Assembly (NCBI GenBank): GCA_943369485.1
Contig: CALRNH020000001.1
Coordinates: forward strand, 62,001-126,000
DNA: 64,000 bases
Direction: 5' to 3'
DNA from: ATX-6F1 sp943369485
GTDB taxonomy: Bacteria; Cyanobacteriota; Cyanobacteriia; PCC-6307; Cyanobiaceae
Every line of letters begins with the position of its first letter. The stretch's first letter is position 1. A program made the translations under genes and the position numbers. The notes under the pieces are model-generated. The model saw only the letters and a list, made by a program, of their open reading frames with translations, ran no database searches and was not told where the DNA came from. This document shows positions 44,817-54,319 of this stretch, in pieces.

Positions 44817-47800
44817 TCAGCCTTCCACCATGCGCTCACTGCTGAGCACCTGTTCCCTCAGGTGCTCCAGTTGCTCGCAGCTGGCGCCCTCCCACAGCCT
44901 CCGGTTGTGGGCCTCCAGAAGGCGCTCGGCCATGTCCCGCAGGGCCCAGGGGTTTGAGCCGCGCAGGAACCCCAGCACGGTTTCAGAGCTCAACCATTGA
45001 TCACAGATGGCTCCGTAGCTCCAGTCCGGCACGCGGCCGGTGCTGGCGTCATAGGCAAAGAGATAATCGAGGCTGGCGGCCAGTTCAAAGCCCCCCTTGT
45101 AGCCATGGCGGGTCATGCCCTCGATCCAGCGCGGGTTTAGCACCCGGGAGCGCAGGACCTTGTCCAGTTCTTTTTCCAGCCGGTGCACACGGGGCCGCTG
45201 GGCCCGGGAGTGGTCGCCGAACCACAGGGCGGGGGCGCTGCCGCGAACCGCTTCGGTGGCGGCGCTCAGGCCCCCCTGGAACTGGTAATAGTCGTCGGAA
45301 TCGAGCAGGTCGTGCTCGCGATTGTCCTGGTTGTGAAGCACCACCTGAACGCTGCGCAGCCGCTGCTCCAGCCCCGCCCGGTCCGCCACCGCCTCGGTGC
45401 CCATCGAATCGGTTCCCCCGTAGCGCCAGGCGCTCCAGTTGAGATAGGCCTCGCCAAGATCCCTGCGGCTCTCCCACTGGCCGCTGTCGATCAGCCCCTG
45501 GAGCCCCGCTCCGTAGGCTCCGGGCGCTGAGCCATAGACCCGGGCCGCCTGGCCCTCCGCCCGGGCCGCCGCCGCCAGCGGGTTGTCCGACTCGGATTCA
45601 TCCAGGGAGGCCACCAGCTCCGTGGCCCGGTTGAACCAGGTGACCAGCTGGGGGAAGGCATCACGAAACAGACCTGAGATGCGCAGGGTCACATCCACCC
45701 GGGGGCGCCCCAGCAGCGTCAGCGGAATCACCTCCAGGTCCACCAGGCGGCGGGTGGGGCCATCCCACAGCGGTCGCACCCCCATCAAGGCCAGGGCCTG
45801 GGCGATGTCCTCGCCGCCGTTGCGCATGGTGGCCGTGCCCCACACCGAAAGAGCCAGCTGGCGCAGGTCGTCGCCCTCCTCCTGCAGATGCAGCTCGATC
45901 AGCAGTTCGGCGCTGCGTCGTCCCAGGTCCCAGGCGGCCTCGGTGGGCAGCCCGCGCAGATCAACGCTGTAGAAGTTGCGCCCCGTCGGCAGCAGGTCAG
46001 GCCTGCCGCGGGTGGGCGCTCCTGAGGGTCCTGCGGCGATGCGTTCCCCAGCCAGGGCCGCCAGGAAGGAGCCGCGTTCGGCCTCGCCGCAGGCGAGCAG
46101 GTTGGGCAGCAGGCCCTGGCGCACACGCTCCAGCACGGCTGTGGTGGCCTCACCGGCGCTGGGAAGCGGACCCTCGCGCCGATCAAGAAGCTGCTCCATC
46201 AGTTCGAGCGCCTCCTGTTCCAGCAGCGCCACCCCATCACCCACCCGGCGCAGGGCGCCTCCAAGGCGCTGCTGGTCAGGGATGCTGAGGGGTTGTTCCT
46301 CCCCATCGGCCCAGGGATCGAGCTCCAGGTGCCGGTCCCGGGCCAGGGCTTGGGTGAGGCCTTCCCCCCCGGGGACGGGCGGTCTGGCCATGGCCAGCAG
46401 CAGCTCCGCCAGGGGACCCGGTGCTGGCAACTCCCCGAAGATGTGCAGGCCGGTGCGGATCTGAGCTTCCTTGAGTTCACAGAGATAGCCGTCGGCCAAC
46501 TCCAGATCGATGGGCAGGTGGAGCGCCTGGAGGCAACGCTCCAGGCGCTCCCGCAGACCCGCCAGCCGCTCGCTGCCCAGCTGGCTGGCCTCCCAGTGCT
46601 CATCGAGCAGAGCCTCCAGCTCCAGAAGCGGCCCATGCAGACCCGCGCGAGCCAAGGGAGGGGTGAGGTGGTCGATGATCACCGCCTGGGCGCGGCGTTT
46701 GGCCTGGGAGCCCTCCCCCGGGTCATTGACGATGAAGGGATAGACGTGGGGCATCGGCCCCAGGGCCCACTCCGGGAAGCAGCCGGGAGACAGGCCCAGG
46801 CCTTTGCCCGGCAGCCACTCGAGGTTCCCGTGCTTGCCCACGTGCACCACCACCTGGCTGCGGGCTTCCTGGCGGAGCCAGAGGTACTGGGCCAGGTAGG
46901 CGTGGGGGGGCGGCAGGTCGGGGGCGTGGTAGCTGAGGCTGGGATCCCGGTCGTAGCCGCGTTCCGGCTGCACCAGCACGATCACCGCACCGAAGCGAAG
47001 CCCGCGGATCGGAAAACCGCCCGGCTCCAGCGACGGGTCCGCCTCCGGCGGCCCCCAGCGCGCCTCCAGCACCTGCCGGCCCTGCTCCGGCAGCTCCGCG
47101 TACCAGCGCCGGTAGAGCTCTAAATCGAGATGGCACAGGGGGGGACGGTGTCCACTTTCTGGATCATTGGTGCGCCCCTCCAGCAACCGGTGGATCAGGG
47201 CATCGCCGTCAGCCGGCAGGGGGGCCGTGCCCAGGTCGTGGCCACTGGAGCGCAGCCAGCTCAGCATGCGGGCGCAACTGGCGGGGGTGTCGAGGCCCAC
47301 ACCGTTGGCCAGACGGCCATTACGGGTTGGGTAATTGGCCAGCACCAGCGCCAGGCGCCGCCCAGCGGTGGGGGTCTGCCGCAGATCGGTCCAGCCCTTC
47401 ACCAGTCGGCTCACCCAATCGAGCCTTTCGTGGTCGGGGACGTAGTGCATCGCGGCGCTGGCCAGACGTCCATCGGCTCGCTCCAGCTCCTTGAAGGCCC
47501 CCACCCGGGTGGTGAGGCGGCCATCGAGCTCCGGCAGGGCCACCTGCAGGCTGAGGTCGAGGGGACCGAGGCCAATGCTGCTGGCTTGCCAGCGGGCCCG
47601 GCTCTGGGTGCTGCAGAGCAGCTGCATCACCGGCACCGCCAGGGCCTCCCAAAGCGGTGCCCCCAGTCCGGCTTCTTCGAACTGAACCGAGGCAAACGAG
47701 GTGGTGCAGACCACAGCCTGCACCTGCTCGCGCCCCAGCAGATCGGCCACCCCCCGCTGCACCGCCACCTCCCGCAGGCCACTCACCCAAAGAGCCCTCG

Positions 47801-48464
47801 GACAGAGACCCTGGCCCCTCAGCGCCGTGAGCAGGGCCTCCGCCAGGGCCAGATCGCCCGCCTGCAGCAGGGCGCGATACAGCACCACCCCCACCCGCGC
47901 TCCGGGGTCGTCGCGCCAGTCATGGGGAAGCGGGTCCGCCAGGGGCACGGGTTCGGGGGGGCTGGGCCGCTCACCTGCCAGCAGGCTGCGCAGGCAGAGC
48001 AGCACCCGTCGCCAGTTGGCGCTTCCGCCTTCGCGCAGGCAACGGCCCAGGGCGACCGCCAAGGCCGGATCGACGTTGCCCAGGGCGGCCAGCTCCTCGG
48101 CCTGATCGGCGGTGCCGGCCACCACGATCAGCCGGTGATCGGGCTCGCTGGACCAGAGCTGCAGCTGCTCGAGGCCGTAGCTCCAGTGTCCGCGCCCCCC
48201 CAGCAACCGCACGAGCACCAGCCGCGCCGGACGGAGGGTTCTGGCGATGTAGTGGTCGATCACCGCCGGATGTTCGAGGGCCGCGAGGTTGAGACCGCGC
48301 AGCTCGTCGCCAGGGAGATCAGGCTCCTGATCCAGCAGGGCGGCGAGGGTCGCCAGGTCGGTGTCGGCGCTGCTGAGCACCACCAACGGGGCCGGCGGCT
48401 GCTCCACGTAGGCGGGGCTGCCGGAGCTGTCGTCAAGGCCTGGGACCGCCGCGAGCCGATGCAT
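44817..48464 (-). CDS. cobN: Cobaltochelatase subunit CobN
   Basis: The 1,215-residue large subunit of the aerobic cobaltochelatase, related to the ChlH/BchH subunit of magnesium chelatase. Features are VLANYPTRNGRLANGVGLDTP, VVHVGKHGNLEWLPGKGLGLSP and SYGAICDQWLSSETVLGF near the C-terminus. It inserts Co2+ into the corrin ring with CobS/CobT-like or ChlI/ChlD partners; none are in the window. The start is the ATG at 48464 (MHRLAAVPGLDDSSG), 77 bp from divergent ilvE. A long frame upstream is an overlap artefact. Confidence 0.92.
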   Translation of the reverse strand: MHRLAAVPGLDDSSGSPAYVEQPPAPLVVLSSADTDLATLAALLDQEPDLPGDELRGLNLAALEHPAVIDHYIARTLRPARLVLVRLLGGRGHWSYGLEQLQLWSSEPDHRLIVVAGTADQAEELAALGNVDPALAVALGRCLREGGSANWRRVLLCLRSLLAGERPSPPEPVPLADPLPHDWRDDPGARVGVVLYRALLQAGDLALAEALLTALRGQGLCPRALWVSGLREVAVQRGVADLLGREQVQAVVCTTSFASVQFEEAGLGAPLWEALAVPVMQLLCSTQSRARWQASSIGLGPLDLSLQVALPELDGRLTTRVGAFKELERADGRLASAAMHYVPDHERLDWVSRLVKGWTDLRQTPTAGRRLALVLANYPTRNGRLANGVGLDTPASCARMLSWLRSSGHDLGTAPLPADGDALIHRLLEGRTNDPESGHRPPLCHLDLELYRRWYAELPEQGRQVLEARWGPPEADPSLEPGGFPIRGLRFGAVIVLVQPERGYDRDPSLSYHAPDLPPPHAYLAQYLWLRQEARSQVVVHVGKHGNLEWLPGKGLGLSPGCFPEWALGPMPHVYPFIVNDPGEGSQAKRRAQAVIIDHLTPPLARAGLHGPLLELEALLDEHWEASQLGSERLAGLRERLERCLQALHLPIDLELADGYLCELKEAQIRTGLHIFGELPAPGPLAELLLAMARPPVPGGEGLTQALARDRHLELDPWADGEEQPLSIPDQQRLGGALRRVGDGVALLEQEALELMEQLLDRREGPLPSAGEATTAVLERVRQGLLPNLLACGEAERGSFLAALAGERIAAGPSGAPTRGRPDLLPTGRNFYSVDLRGLPTEAAWDLGRRSAELLIELHLQEEGDDLRQLALSVWGTATMRNGGEDIAQALALMGVRPLWDGPTRRLVDLEVIPLTLLGRPRVDVTLRISGLFRDAFPQLVTWFNRATELVASLDESESDNPLAAAARAEGQAARVYGSAPGAYGAGLQGLIDSGQWESRRDLGEAYLNWSAWRYGGTDSMGTEAVADRAGLEQRLRSVQVVLHNQDNREHDLLDSDDYYQFQGGLSAATEAVRGSAPALWFGDHSRAQRPRVHRLEKELDKVLRSRVLNPRWIEGMTRHGYKGGFELAASLDYLFAYDASTGRVPDWSYGAICDQWLSSETVLGFLRGSNPWALRDMAERLLEAHNRRLWEGASCEQLEHLREQVLSSERMVEG

Positions 48465-48541
48465 CACGCCATCCTGGGGCCTGACAGTGAGAAGATCGGG
48501 GCACGTCGAGCCCCTGGGCCGCCGCCCTGCACCGCCACCCG

Positions 48542-49459
48542 ATGCATCAGTTCCTTCCCTTCGCCTGGTTCGGCGGTCAGATCGTTCCCTTTCCAGAAGC
48601 GACCCTGTCGGTGGCCACCCATGCCCTTCACTACGGCACCGGGGCCTTCGGTGGCATGCGTGCCCTGCCCAATCCGGCTGATCCAAGCGAGATCCTGCTG
48701 TTCCGCGCCGATCGCCACGCCAGGCGCCTGAGCCAGAGCGCCAGGCTGCTGCTCACTGAGCTCAGTGAGCAAAGGATTCACGATTCGATCCGTCTGTTTC
48801 TTCAGGCCAACCGCCCCACCACTCCGGTCTACCTGCGGCCCTTCGTCTACACCAGCGATCTGGGCATCGCCCCACGGCTGCACGACATCCAGACCGACTT
48901 CCTGATCTACGGCATCGAGCTGGGGGATTACCTCTCGCCCGATGGGGTGACCTGTCGCATCAGCAGCTGGACCCGTCAGGAGGACCGCTCCTTGCCCCTG
49001 CGAGGCAAGATCAGCGGTGCCTACATCACCAGCTCCCTGGCCAAGACCGAAGCCTTCAAGAGCGGATTCGACGAAGCCCTGCTGCTCAACAGCCGCGGCA
49101 AGGTGAGCGAGGCCAGCGGCATGAACCTGTTCATGGTGCGTGATGGGGTGCTGATCACCCCCGGCGTCGATCAGGACATCCTTGAGGGCATCACCCGCGC
49201 CAGCGTGCTGGAGTTGGCCAAGGATCTGGGGATTCCCACCTTGGAGCGGGCCGTCGACAAGACCGAGCTGTTCGTGGCCGACGAGGTGTTCCTCACCGGC
49301 ACTGCCGCCCGGGTCACCCCCGTGCGGCGCATCGAGAGCACCGACCTGGCGACCCATCGGCCGGTGATGGAGCGGCTGCGTGATCGGCTCACTGCCATCA
49401 CGGAGGGTCGTGATTCCGCCTATGACCACTGGGTCACCCGAGTTCGACTGAGCGATTGA
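48542..49459 (+). CDS. ilvE: Branched-chain amino acid aminotransferase
   Basis: A 305-residue class IV PLP aminotransferase. FAWFGGQIVPFPEATLSVATHALHYGT-type N-terminus (conserved HALHYGTGAFGGMRA), KISGAYITSSLAKTEA (PLP Lys) and the C-terminal VADEVFLTGTAARVTPV are all present. It makes Leu, Ile and Val from keto acids in the cytosol. The metH ATG overlaps its stop (TGATG), so ilvE and metH are coupled. Confidence 0.95.
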   Translation: MHQFLPFAWFGGQIVPFPEATLSVATHALHYGTGAFGGMRALPNPADPSEILLFRADRHARRLSQSARLLLTELSEQRIHDSIRLFLQANRPTTPVYLRPFVYTSDLGIAPRLHDIQTDFLIYGIELGDYLSPDGVTCRISSWTRQEDRSLPLRGKISGAYITSSLAKTEAFKSGFDEALLLNSRGKVSEASGMNLFMVRDGVLITPGVDQDILEGITRASVLELAKDLGIPTLERAVDKTELFVADEVFLTGTAARVTPVRRIESTDLATHRPVMERLRDRLTAITEGRDSAYDHWVTRVRLSD

Positions 49460-52400
49460 TGGTTGAAGCGAGCGTGAGCTTGGCCCCCGCCACGGCGCGG
49501 ATGGGCTTCCTGGAGCGGCTGCACAGTCCCGAACACCCGGTGCTGGTGTTCGACGGCGCCACTGGCACCTCGCTCCAGCAGATGAATCTCACAGCCGAGG
49601 ATTTTGGTGGGTCGGCCCTGGAGGGCTGCAACGAGAACCTGGTGTTCACCCGTCCAGATGTCGTCCAGGCGGTGCACCGCCAGTTTCTGGAGGTGGGCTG
49701 CGATGTGATCGAGACCGACACGTTCGGGGCCGCTTCGATCGTGCTGGCCGAGTACGACCTGCAGGAGCAGGCCTTCGCCATGAACAAACGGGCGGCCGAA
49801 CTGGCCCGGGAGGTGGCGGCGGAGTTCAGCACCCTCGATCAGCCGCGTTTCGTGGCCGGTTCCATGGGCCCCACCACCAAGCTGCCCACCCTGGGCCATG
49901 TGTCCTTCGATGCGCTCAAAGCGTCCTACCGGGAGCAGGCCGAAGGCCTGATCGCCGGTGATGTCGATCTGTTCATCGTCGAGACCTGCCAGGACGTGCT
50001 CCAGATCAAGGCGGCACTGCAGGGGATCGAGGAGGCCTTCAGCGCCACCGGTGAGCGAAGGCCGCTCATGGTCTCGGTCACGATGGAGACCACCGGCACC
50101 ATGCTCGTCGGCTCCGACATCGCTGCTGTGGTGGCGATTCTGGAGCCTTTCCCGATCGACGTGCTCGGCCTCAACTGCGCCACGGGACCGGAGCAGATGA
50201 AGGACCACGTGCGCTACCTGAGCGAGCACTGTCCGTTCGTGATCAGCTGCATCCCCAACGCCGGTCTGCCGGAGAACGTGGGTGGTGTGGCCCATTACCG
50301 CCTCACCCCCCTGGAGTTGCGAATGCAGCTCCTGCACTTCGTCGAGGATCTGGGGGTGCAGGTGATCGGTGGCTGCTGCGGCACAACCCCCGCGCACATC
50401 GGTGCCCTCAGGGAGCTGGCCAAGGGCCTGAAACCCCACCACCGGGCCGTGCGCATCCCCGACCAGCAGCAGCAGCGGCCTCCCCTGGCCTACGAACCGG
50501 CTGTGGCTTCGATCTACGGCGTCACGCCGTATCTGCAGGACAACTCCTTTTTGATCATCGGCGAACGGCTCAATGCGAGCGGCTCCAAGAAGGTGCGCGA
50601 GCTGCTCAACGCCGAAGACTGGGACGGCCTGGTGGCGGTGGCCCGGGGGCAGGTGAAGGAGAACGCCCACGTGCTCGATGTGAATGTCGACTACGTCGGT
50701 CGTGATGGCGAGCGTGACATGCATGAGTTGGTGAGCCGTCTGGTCACCAATGTGAACTTGCCGTTGATGCTCGATTCCACTGAGTGGCAGAAGATGGAGG
50801 CCGGACTGAAGGTGGCCGGCGGTAAATGTCTGCTCAACTCCACCAACTACGAAGATGGCGATGAGCGCTTCTTCAAAGTTCTCGAATTGGCTAAGTCATA
50901 CGGGGCGGGGGTGGTGGTGGGAACCATCGACGAAGAAGGAATGGCACGCACGACGGAGCGCAAGTTCGCCATCGCCCAGCGGGCCTACAGGGATGCATTG
51001 GAATTCGGAATTCCCGCCCATGAACTCTTCTACGACCCCTTGGCCCTGCCGATTTCCACGGGCATCGAGGAAGACCGCATGAACGCCTCAGCGACGCTTG
51101 AGGCCATCCGTTTAATTCGTGCACAACTGCCCGGTGTTCATGTGGTGCTTGGGGTGAGCAATGTGAGCTTCGGGCTTTCGCCCGCGGCCAGAATCGTGCT
51201 CAATTCGGTCTTCCTCAGCGATTGCTGCGCTGCCGGACTGGATGCGGCGATCATCAGCCCGGCAAAGATTCTGCCCATGGCCAAGATCAGCTCCGAGCAC
51301 CAGCAGGTCTGCCGCGATCTCATCAACGATGCCCGCCGTTTCGAAGCGGGGGTATGCAGCTACGACCCCCTCACCGAGCTCACCAAACTGTTCGAGGGTG
51401 TCAGTGCCCGAGAGGCCCGGGCCTCGGGGCCCAGTCTGGCTGATCTGCCGGTGGAGGAACGCCTCAAGCAGCACATCATCGACGGTGAGCGCATCGGCCT
51501 TGAGGTTGCCCTCCAGGAGGCGCTGCTCAGCTACGAACCACTTCACATCATCAACACGTTCCTGCTTGATGGCATGAAGGTGGTGGGGGAGCTCTTCGGT
51601 TCTGGGCTGATGCAGTTGCCCTTCGTGCTGCAAAGCGCCGAGACGATGAAGGCGGCGGTGGCCTTCCTGGAGCCGCTCATGGATCGGATGGAGGGATCGG
51701 ATGGATCCAGCCAACGACGGGCCAAGGCCAAATTTTTGATTGCGACGGTCAAGGGTGATGTCCACGACATCGGCAAGAACCTGGTGGATATCATTCTCAC
51801 CAATAACGGCTATGAAGTGATCAACTTGGGCATTAAACAGCCTGTGGAGGCGATTATTGAGGCCCAGAAGATTCATCGGGCTGATTGCATTGCCATGAGT
51901 GGTTTGCTTGTCAAATCCACAGCCTTCATGAAGGACAATCTGAACGCTTTTAACGAGGCTGGTATCGATGTGCCGGTGATTCTGGGGGGCGCCGCCCTCA
52001 CACCCAAATTCGTCAACAAGGATTGCCGTTCTGTCTACCACGGCCAAGTGATTTATGGCCGTGATGCTTTCGCTGACCTGCGCTTCATGGAGGCCTATGT
52101 TGAGGCCCGTGATGCCGGCCAGTGGCAGGCGAAGAAAGGGTTCCTTTCTGGTGCTCCCTCTGGCCTGGGGCTCGAAGTTGCCACCAGTGAAGATTCCGAT
52201 ACCGAAGGTGATGGAGGCGATCATCCTGGGTCATCCACAGCCCTAGGGGGAGGCTCGCCCAGTCGTTCTTCCACTGCCACAGAAGCGGCGGACGAGGCAC
52301 AACCGTCAGCGTTGATGGAACGATCTGCGGTGGTCCCCGAAGAGCCTGCCCTGACACCACCGTTCTGGGGCAGCCGAGTGCTTCAGGAGCAGGTGATTCC

Positions 52401-53154
52401 CCTGGAGGAAGTCTTTGCCTACCTCGATCGCAACGCTCTCTTCGCCGGTCAGTGGCAGCTGCGCAAGGCCAAGGACCAGAGCCGGGAGGACTACGAGGCC
52501 CTGCTGGCGGAGAAAGCCGAGCCGGTGCTGGCGGAATGGACCCAGCGCTGCCTCGATCAGCAGCTGTTGACCCCGCGCGTCGCCTACGGCTATTTCCCCG
52601 CCGGGCGCGACGGCAACGCCTTGCGGGTGTTCGATCCTTCTGATCCCACCCGATCCCTGGGACAGTTCGATCTACCCCGGCAGCGGGGCGGCAACCGTTA
52701 CTGCATCGCTGACTTCTACCGGGATCTGGTGCAGGGTCAGCCCGTCGACGTGCTGCCGATGCAGGCGGTCACCATGGGCGAGAAGGCCACCGCCTTCGCC
52801 CGCGACCTTTTCGCCGCCGATCGCTACACCGATTACCTGTACTTCCATGGCCTGGGAGTGCAGCTGGCGGAGGCCCTGGCCGAGTGGACCCACGCCCGCA
52901 TCCGCCGGGAGCTGGGCTTCGGGAGCGAAGAGCCTGCGGCCCTGCGGGATGTGCTGGCCCAGCGCTACCGCGGCAGCCGGTACTCCTTCGGCTATCCCGC
53001 CTGCCCCAATGTGGCTGATTCGCGCCAGCAGTTGGCTTGGTTGGGGGCTGAGCGCGTCGGCCTGCGCATGGACGAGAGCGATCAGCTGGAGCCCGAGCAG
53101 AGCACCACGGCGCTGGTGGCGCTCCACAGCCGCGCGCGTTACTTCAGCGTCTGA
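49459..53154 (+). CDS. metH: Cobalamin-dependent methionine synthase
   Basis: A 1,231-residue modular enzyme. Order: homocysteine domain (about 15-320) with LNCATGPEQM and GGCCGTTPAHI zinc cysteines; pterin domain (about 350-610, with FLIIGERLNASGSKKV); B12 cap and binding domains (about 650-895, GDVHDIGKNL with the axial His, SGLLVKSTAFMKDNL); then a Ser/Gly/Thr/Asp-rich linker (about 910-955) unlike the usual short joint; and the AdoMet reactivation domain (about 970-1,230, FAGQWQLRK). DNA coding for the B12 domain is richer in A and T than its surroundings. The ATG at 49459 overlaps the ilvE stop. Confidence 0.97.
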   Translation: MVEASVSLAPATARMGFLERLHSPEHPVLVFDGATGTSLQQMNLTAEDFGGSALEGCNENLVFTRPDVVQAVHRQFLEVGCDVIETDTFGAASIVLAEYDLQEQAFAMNKRAAELAREVAAEFSTLDQPRFVAGSMGPTTKLPTLGHVSFDALKASYREQAEGLIAGDVDLFIVETCQDVLQIKAALQGIEEAFSATGERRPLMVSVTMETTGTMLVGSDIAAVVAILEPFPIDVLGLNCATGPEQMKDHVRYLSEHCPFVISCIPNAGLPENVGGVAHYRLTPLELRMQLLHFVEDLGVQVIGGCCGTTPAHIGALRELAKGLKPHHRAVRIPDQQQQRPPLAYEPAVASIYGVTPYLQDNSFLIIGERLNASGSKKVRELLNAEDWDGLVAVARGQVKENAHVLDVNVDYVGRDGERDMHELVSRLVTNVNLPLMLDSTEWQKMEAGLKVAGGKCLLNSTNYEDGDERFFKVLELAKSYGAGVVVGTIDEEGMARTTERKFAIAQRAYRDALEFGIPAHELFYDPLALPISTGIEEDRMNASATLEAIRLIRAQLPGVHVVLGVSNVSFGLSPAARIVLNSVFLSDCCAAGLDAAIISPAKILPMAKISSEHQQVCRDLINDARRFEAGVCSYDPLTELTKLFEGVSAREARASGPSLADLPVEERLKQHIIDGERIGLEVALQEALLSYEPLHIINTFLLDGMKVVGELFGSGLMQLPFVLQSAETMKAAVAFLEPLMDRMEGSDGSSQRRAKAKFLIATVKGDVHDIGKNLVDIILTNNGYEVINLGIKQPVEAIIEAQKIHRADCIAMSGLLVKSTAFMKDNLNAFNEAGIDVPVILGGAALTPKFVNKDCRSVYHGQVIYGRDAFADLRFMEAYVEARDAGQWQAKKGFLSGAPSGLGLEVATSEDSDTEGDGGDHPGSSTALGGGSPSRSSTATEAADEAQPSALMERSAVVPEEPALTPPFWGSRVLQEQVIPLEEVFAYLDRNALFAGQWQLRKAKDQSREDYEALLAEKAEPVLAEWTQRCLDQQLLTPRVAYGYFPAGRDGNALRVFDPSDPTRSLGQFDLPRQRGGNRYCIADFYRDLVQGQPVDVLPMQAVTMGEKATAFARDLFAADRYTDYLYFHGLGVQLAEALAEWTHARIRRELGFGSEEPAALRDVLAQRYRGSRYSFGYPACPNVADSRQQLAWLGAERVGLRMDESDQLEPEQSTTALVALHSRARYFSV

Positions 53155-53259
53155 GCGTTTTGAGGGTCTGAGCCGAGGGCGGAAGCCCAGCCCTCCGTGT
53201 TTCGTGACAGCCCAGTCCACTCGGATGGCAGGCTTGATCTGTGTTTGCTTGCCTCCACC

Positions 53260-53532
53260 ATGGCCATCGCAGGACCCTCCGGCGTCGATGAGGCGATTGC
53301 CTCCGGCCTCGATCTCGATGGCACGCCGCTGCCTGCCGCGATGCTGGAGCTCTACAACGAGGTGATGGCGCTGGAGGCCCAGCGGGCCCGCAGCGGCGTG
53401 CGCAAATCGATGCGCAACCGGATCGTGCGCACCGGTGCCAAGCACTTCGATCAGGCCAGCCTTGACGCACGGCTTGAGGCAGCGGGCTGGGAGGGCCTGA
53501 AAGCCAAGGAGATCGCCTTTTTCTACGGCTGA
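53260..53532 (+). CDS. Conserved small protein, unknown function
   Basis: A 90-residue soluble protein starting MAIAGPSGVDEAIASGLDLD, followed by ELYNEVMALEAQRARSGV, an Arg-rich KSMRNRIVRTG and a C-terminal GWEGLKAKEIAFFYG. This pattern resembles small conserved picocyanobacterial proteins. I recognise no domain. It ends in a convergent arrangement with the following gene, with a candidate bidirectional terminator between. Confidence 0.65.
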   Translation: MAIAGPSGVDEAIASGLDLDGTPLPAAMLELYNEVMALEAQRARSGVRKSMRNRIVRTGAKHFDQASLDARLEAAGWEGLKAKEIAFFYG

Positions 53533-53565
53533 GGCCGTCAGCCCCCCGCTGAGGGGGGAGGGCCT
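53532..53565. terminator. Candidate bidirectional terminator between convergent small genes
   Basis: A perfect CCCCCC/GGGGGG stem (53542-53547 with 53553-53558) around a 5-base loop is flanked by AGGCC/GGCCT outer arms. It lies exactly in the 31-bp gap between two convergent genes. No long T-tract follows on either side. Confidence 0.45.
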
Positions 53566-53791
53566 AGCTGCAGAGATCGTCAAGGGTGTCGATCACCCCC
53601 TGCTGGAAGGCGTCCAGATCGGTCGAGTCGCTCAGGTCGAGACCCTCTCCGGCGGCGTTCTGGGTGAGTTCCTGGAAATGGAACGCCCCCTCCCCCGTGG
53701 CAAGGAACTCAATCGCTGAGCTTTCACCGCTCTCCTTGAAGGCATCGCAAAGTGCCATAAAGGCCGCGTCTTCCGTGAAGTCCCAGCTCAT
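53564..53791 (-). CDS. Small acidic hypothetical protein
   Basis: A 75-residue, strongly acidic protein (MSWDFTEDAAFMALCDAFKE ... DTLDDLCS), soluble, with two cysteines and no signal or membrane segment. I recognise no domain. It lies between two plus-strand genes and is convergent with the first. The even third-position GC bias and clean start support it as a real gene. Confidence 0.6.
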   Translation of the reverse strand: MSWDFTEDAAFMALCDAFKESGESSAIEFLATGEGAFHFQELTQNAAGEGLDLSDSTDLDAFQQGVIDTLDDLCS

Positions 53792-53914
53792 GAAGGGGCA
53801 ACTGCTGAATGACCTCTAACGCCTGCCCCCCCGAATCCGTCAACCTCTTGGCACGAATTTGTGCCAGTCCTTCGCCAGACTCCTGCCTGCGTCGCCGTCG
53901 CACCCCCCCGATCC

Positions 53915-54301
53915 ATGGGCTCTTCCACCCCCGAACCACAGGTCCTGAACGTGCTCGGCCAGCCCCTGGAGCTCTGCAGTTGTGAGCCCCTGACCGGTTG
54001 GACCCGGGACGGCAGTTGCCGTACCGGTCCTGGGGACCGCGGCCTTCACACCGTCTGCTGTGTGATCACCGAATCGTTCCTGAGCTACAGCAAGGCCCAG
54101 GGCAACGATCTCTCCACACCGATGCCCGCTTTCCGCTTCCCAGGGCTTCAGCCTGGAGACCACTGGTGTGTCTGTGCGGCCCGCTGGCTGGAGGCCCACG
54201 AAGACGGCATGGCGCCGCCGGTGCTGCTCAAGGCCAGCGAGGCCTCGACCCTGGATCTGATTCCCCTGAAGCTGCTGGAGGAGAATGCCGCCGACGTCTG
54301 A
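53915..54301 (+). CDS. DUF2237 family protein
   Basis: A 128-residue protein with the family features LNVLGQPLELCSCEPLTGWT, DGSCRTGPGDRGLHTVCCVI and FLSYSKAQGNDLSTP, and a C-terminal GDHWCVCAARWLEA. The several conserved cysteines suggest metal or redox chemistry, but the activity is not known. The ATG at 53915 gives MGSSTPEPQVLNVLG. It is 18 bp upstream of gpsA. Confidence 0.88.
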   Translation: MGSSTPEPQVLNVLGQPLELCSCEPLTGWTRDGSCRTGPGDRGLHTVCCVITESFLSYSKAQGNDLSTPMPAFRFPGLQPGDHWCVCAARWLEAHEDGMAPPVLLKASEASTLDLIPLKLLEENAADV

Positions 54302-54319
54302 GCGGCGCGGACCGCGGCC

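Noticed and set aside
47130..48731. Long plus-strand frame opposite cobN
   Set aside because: Antisense shadow of cobN, extending into ilvE in another frame.
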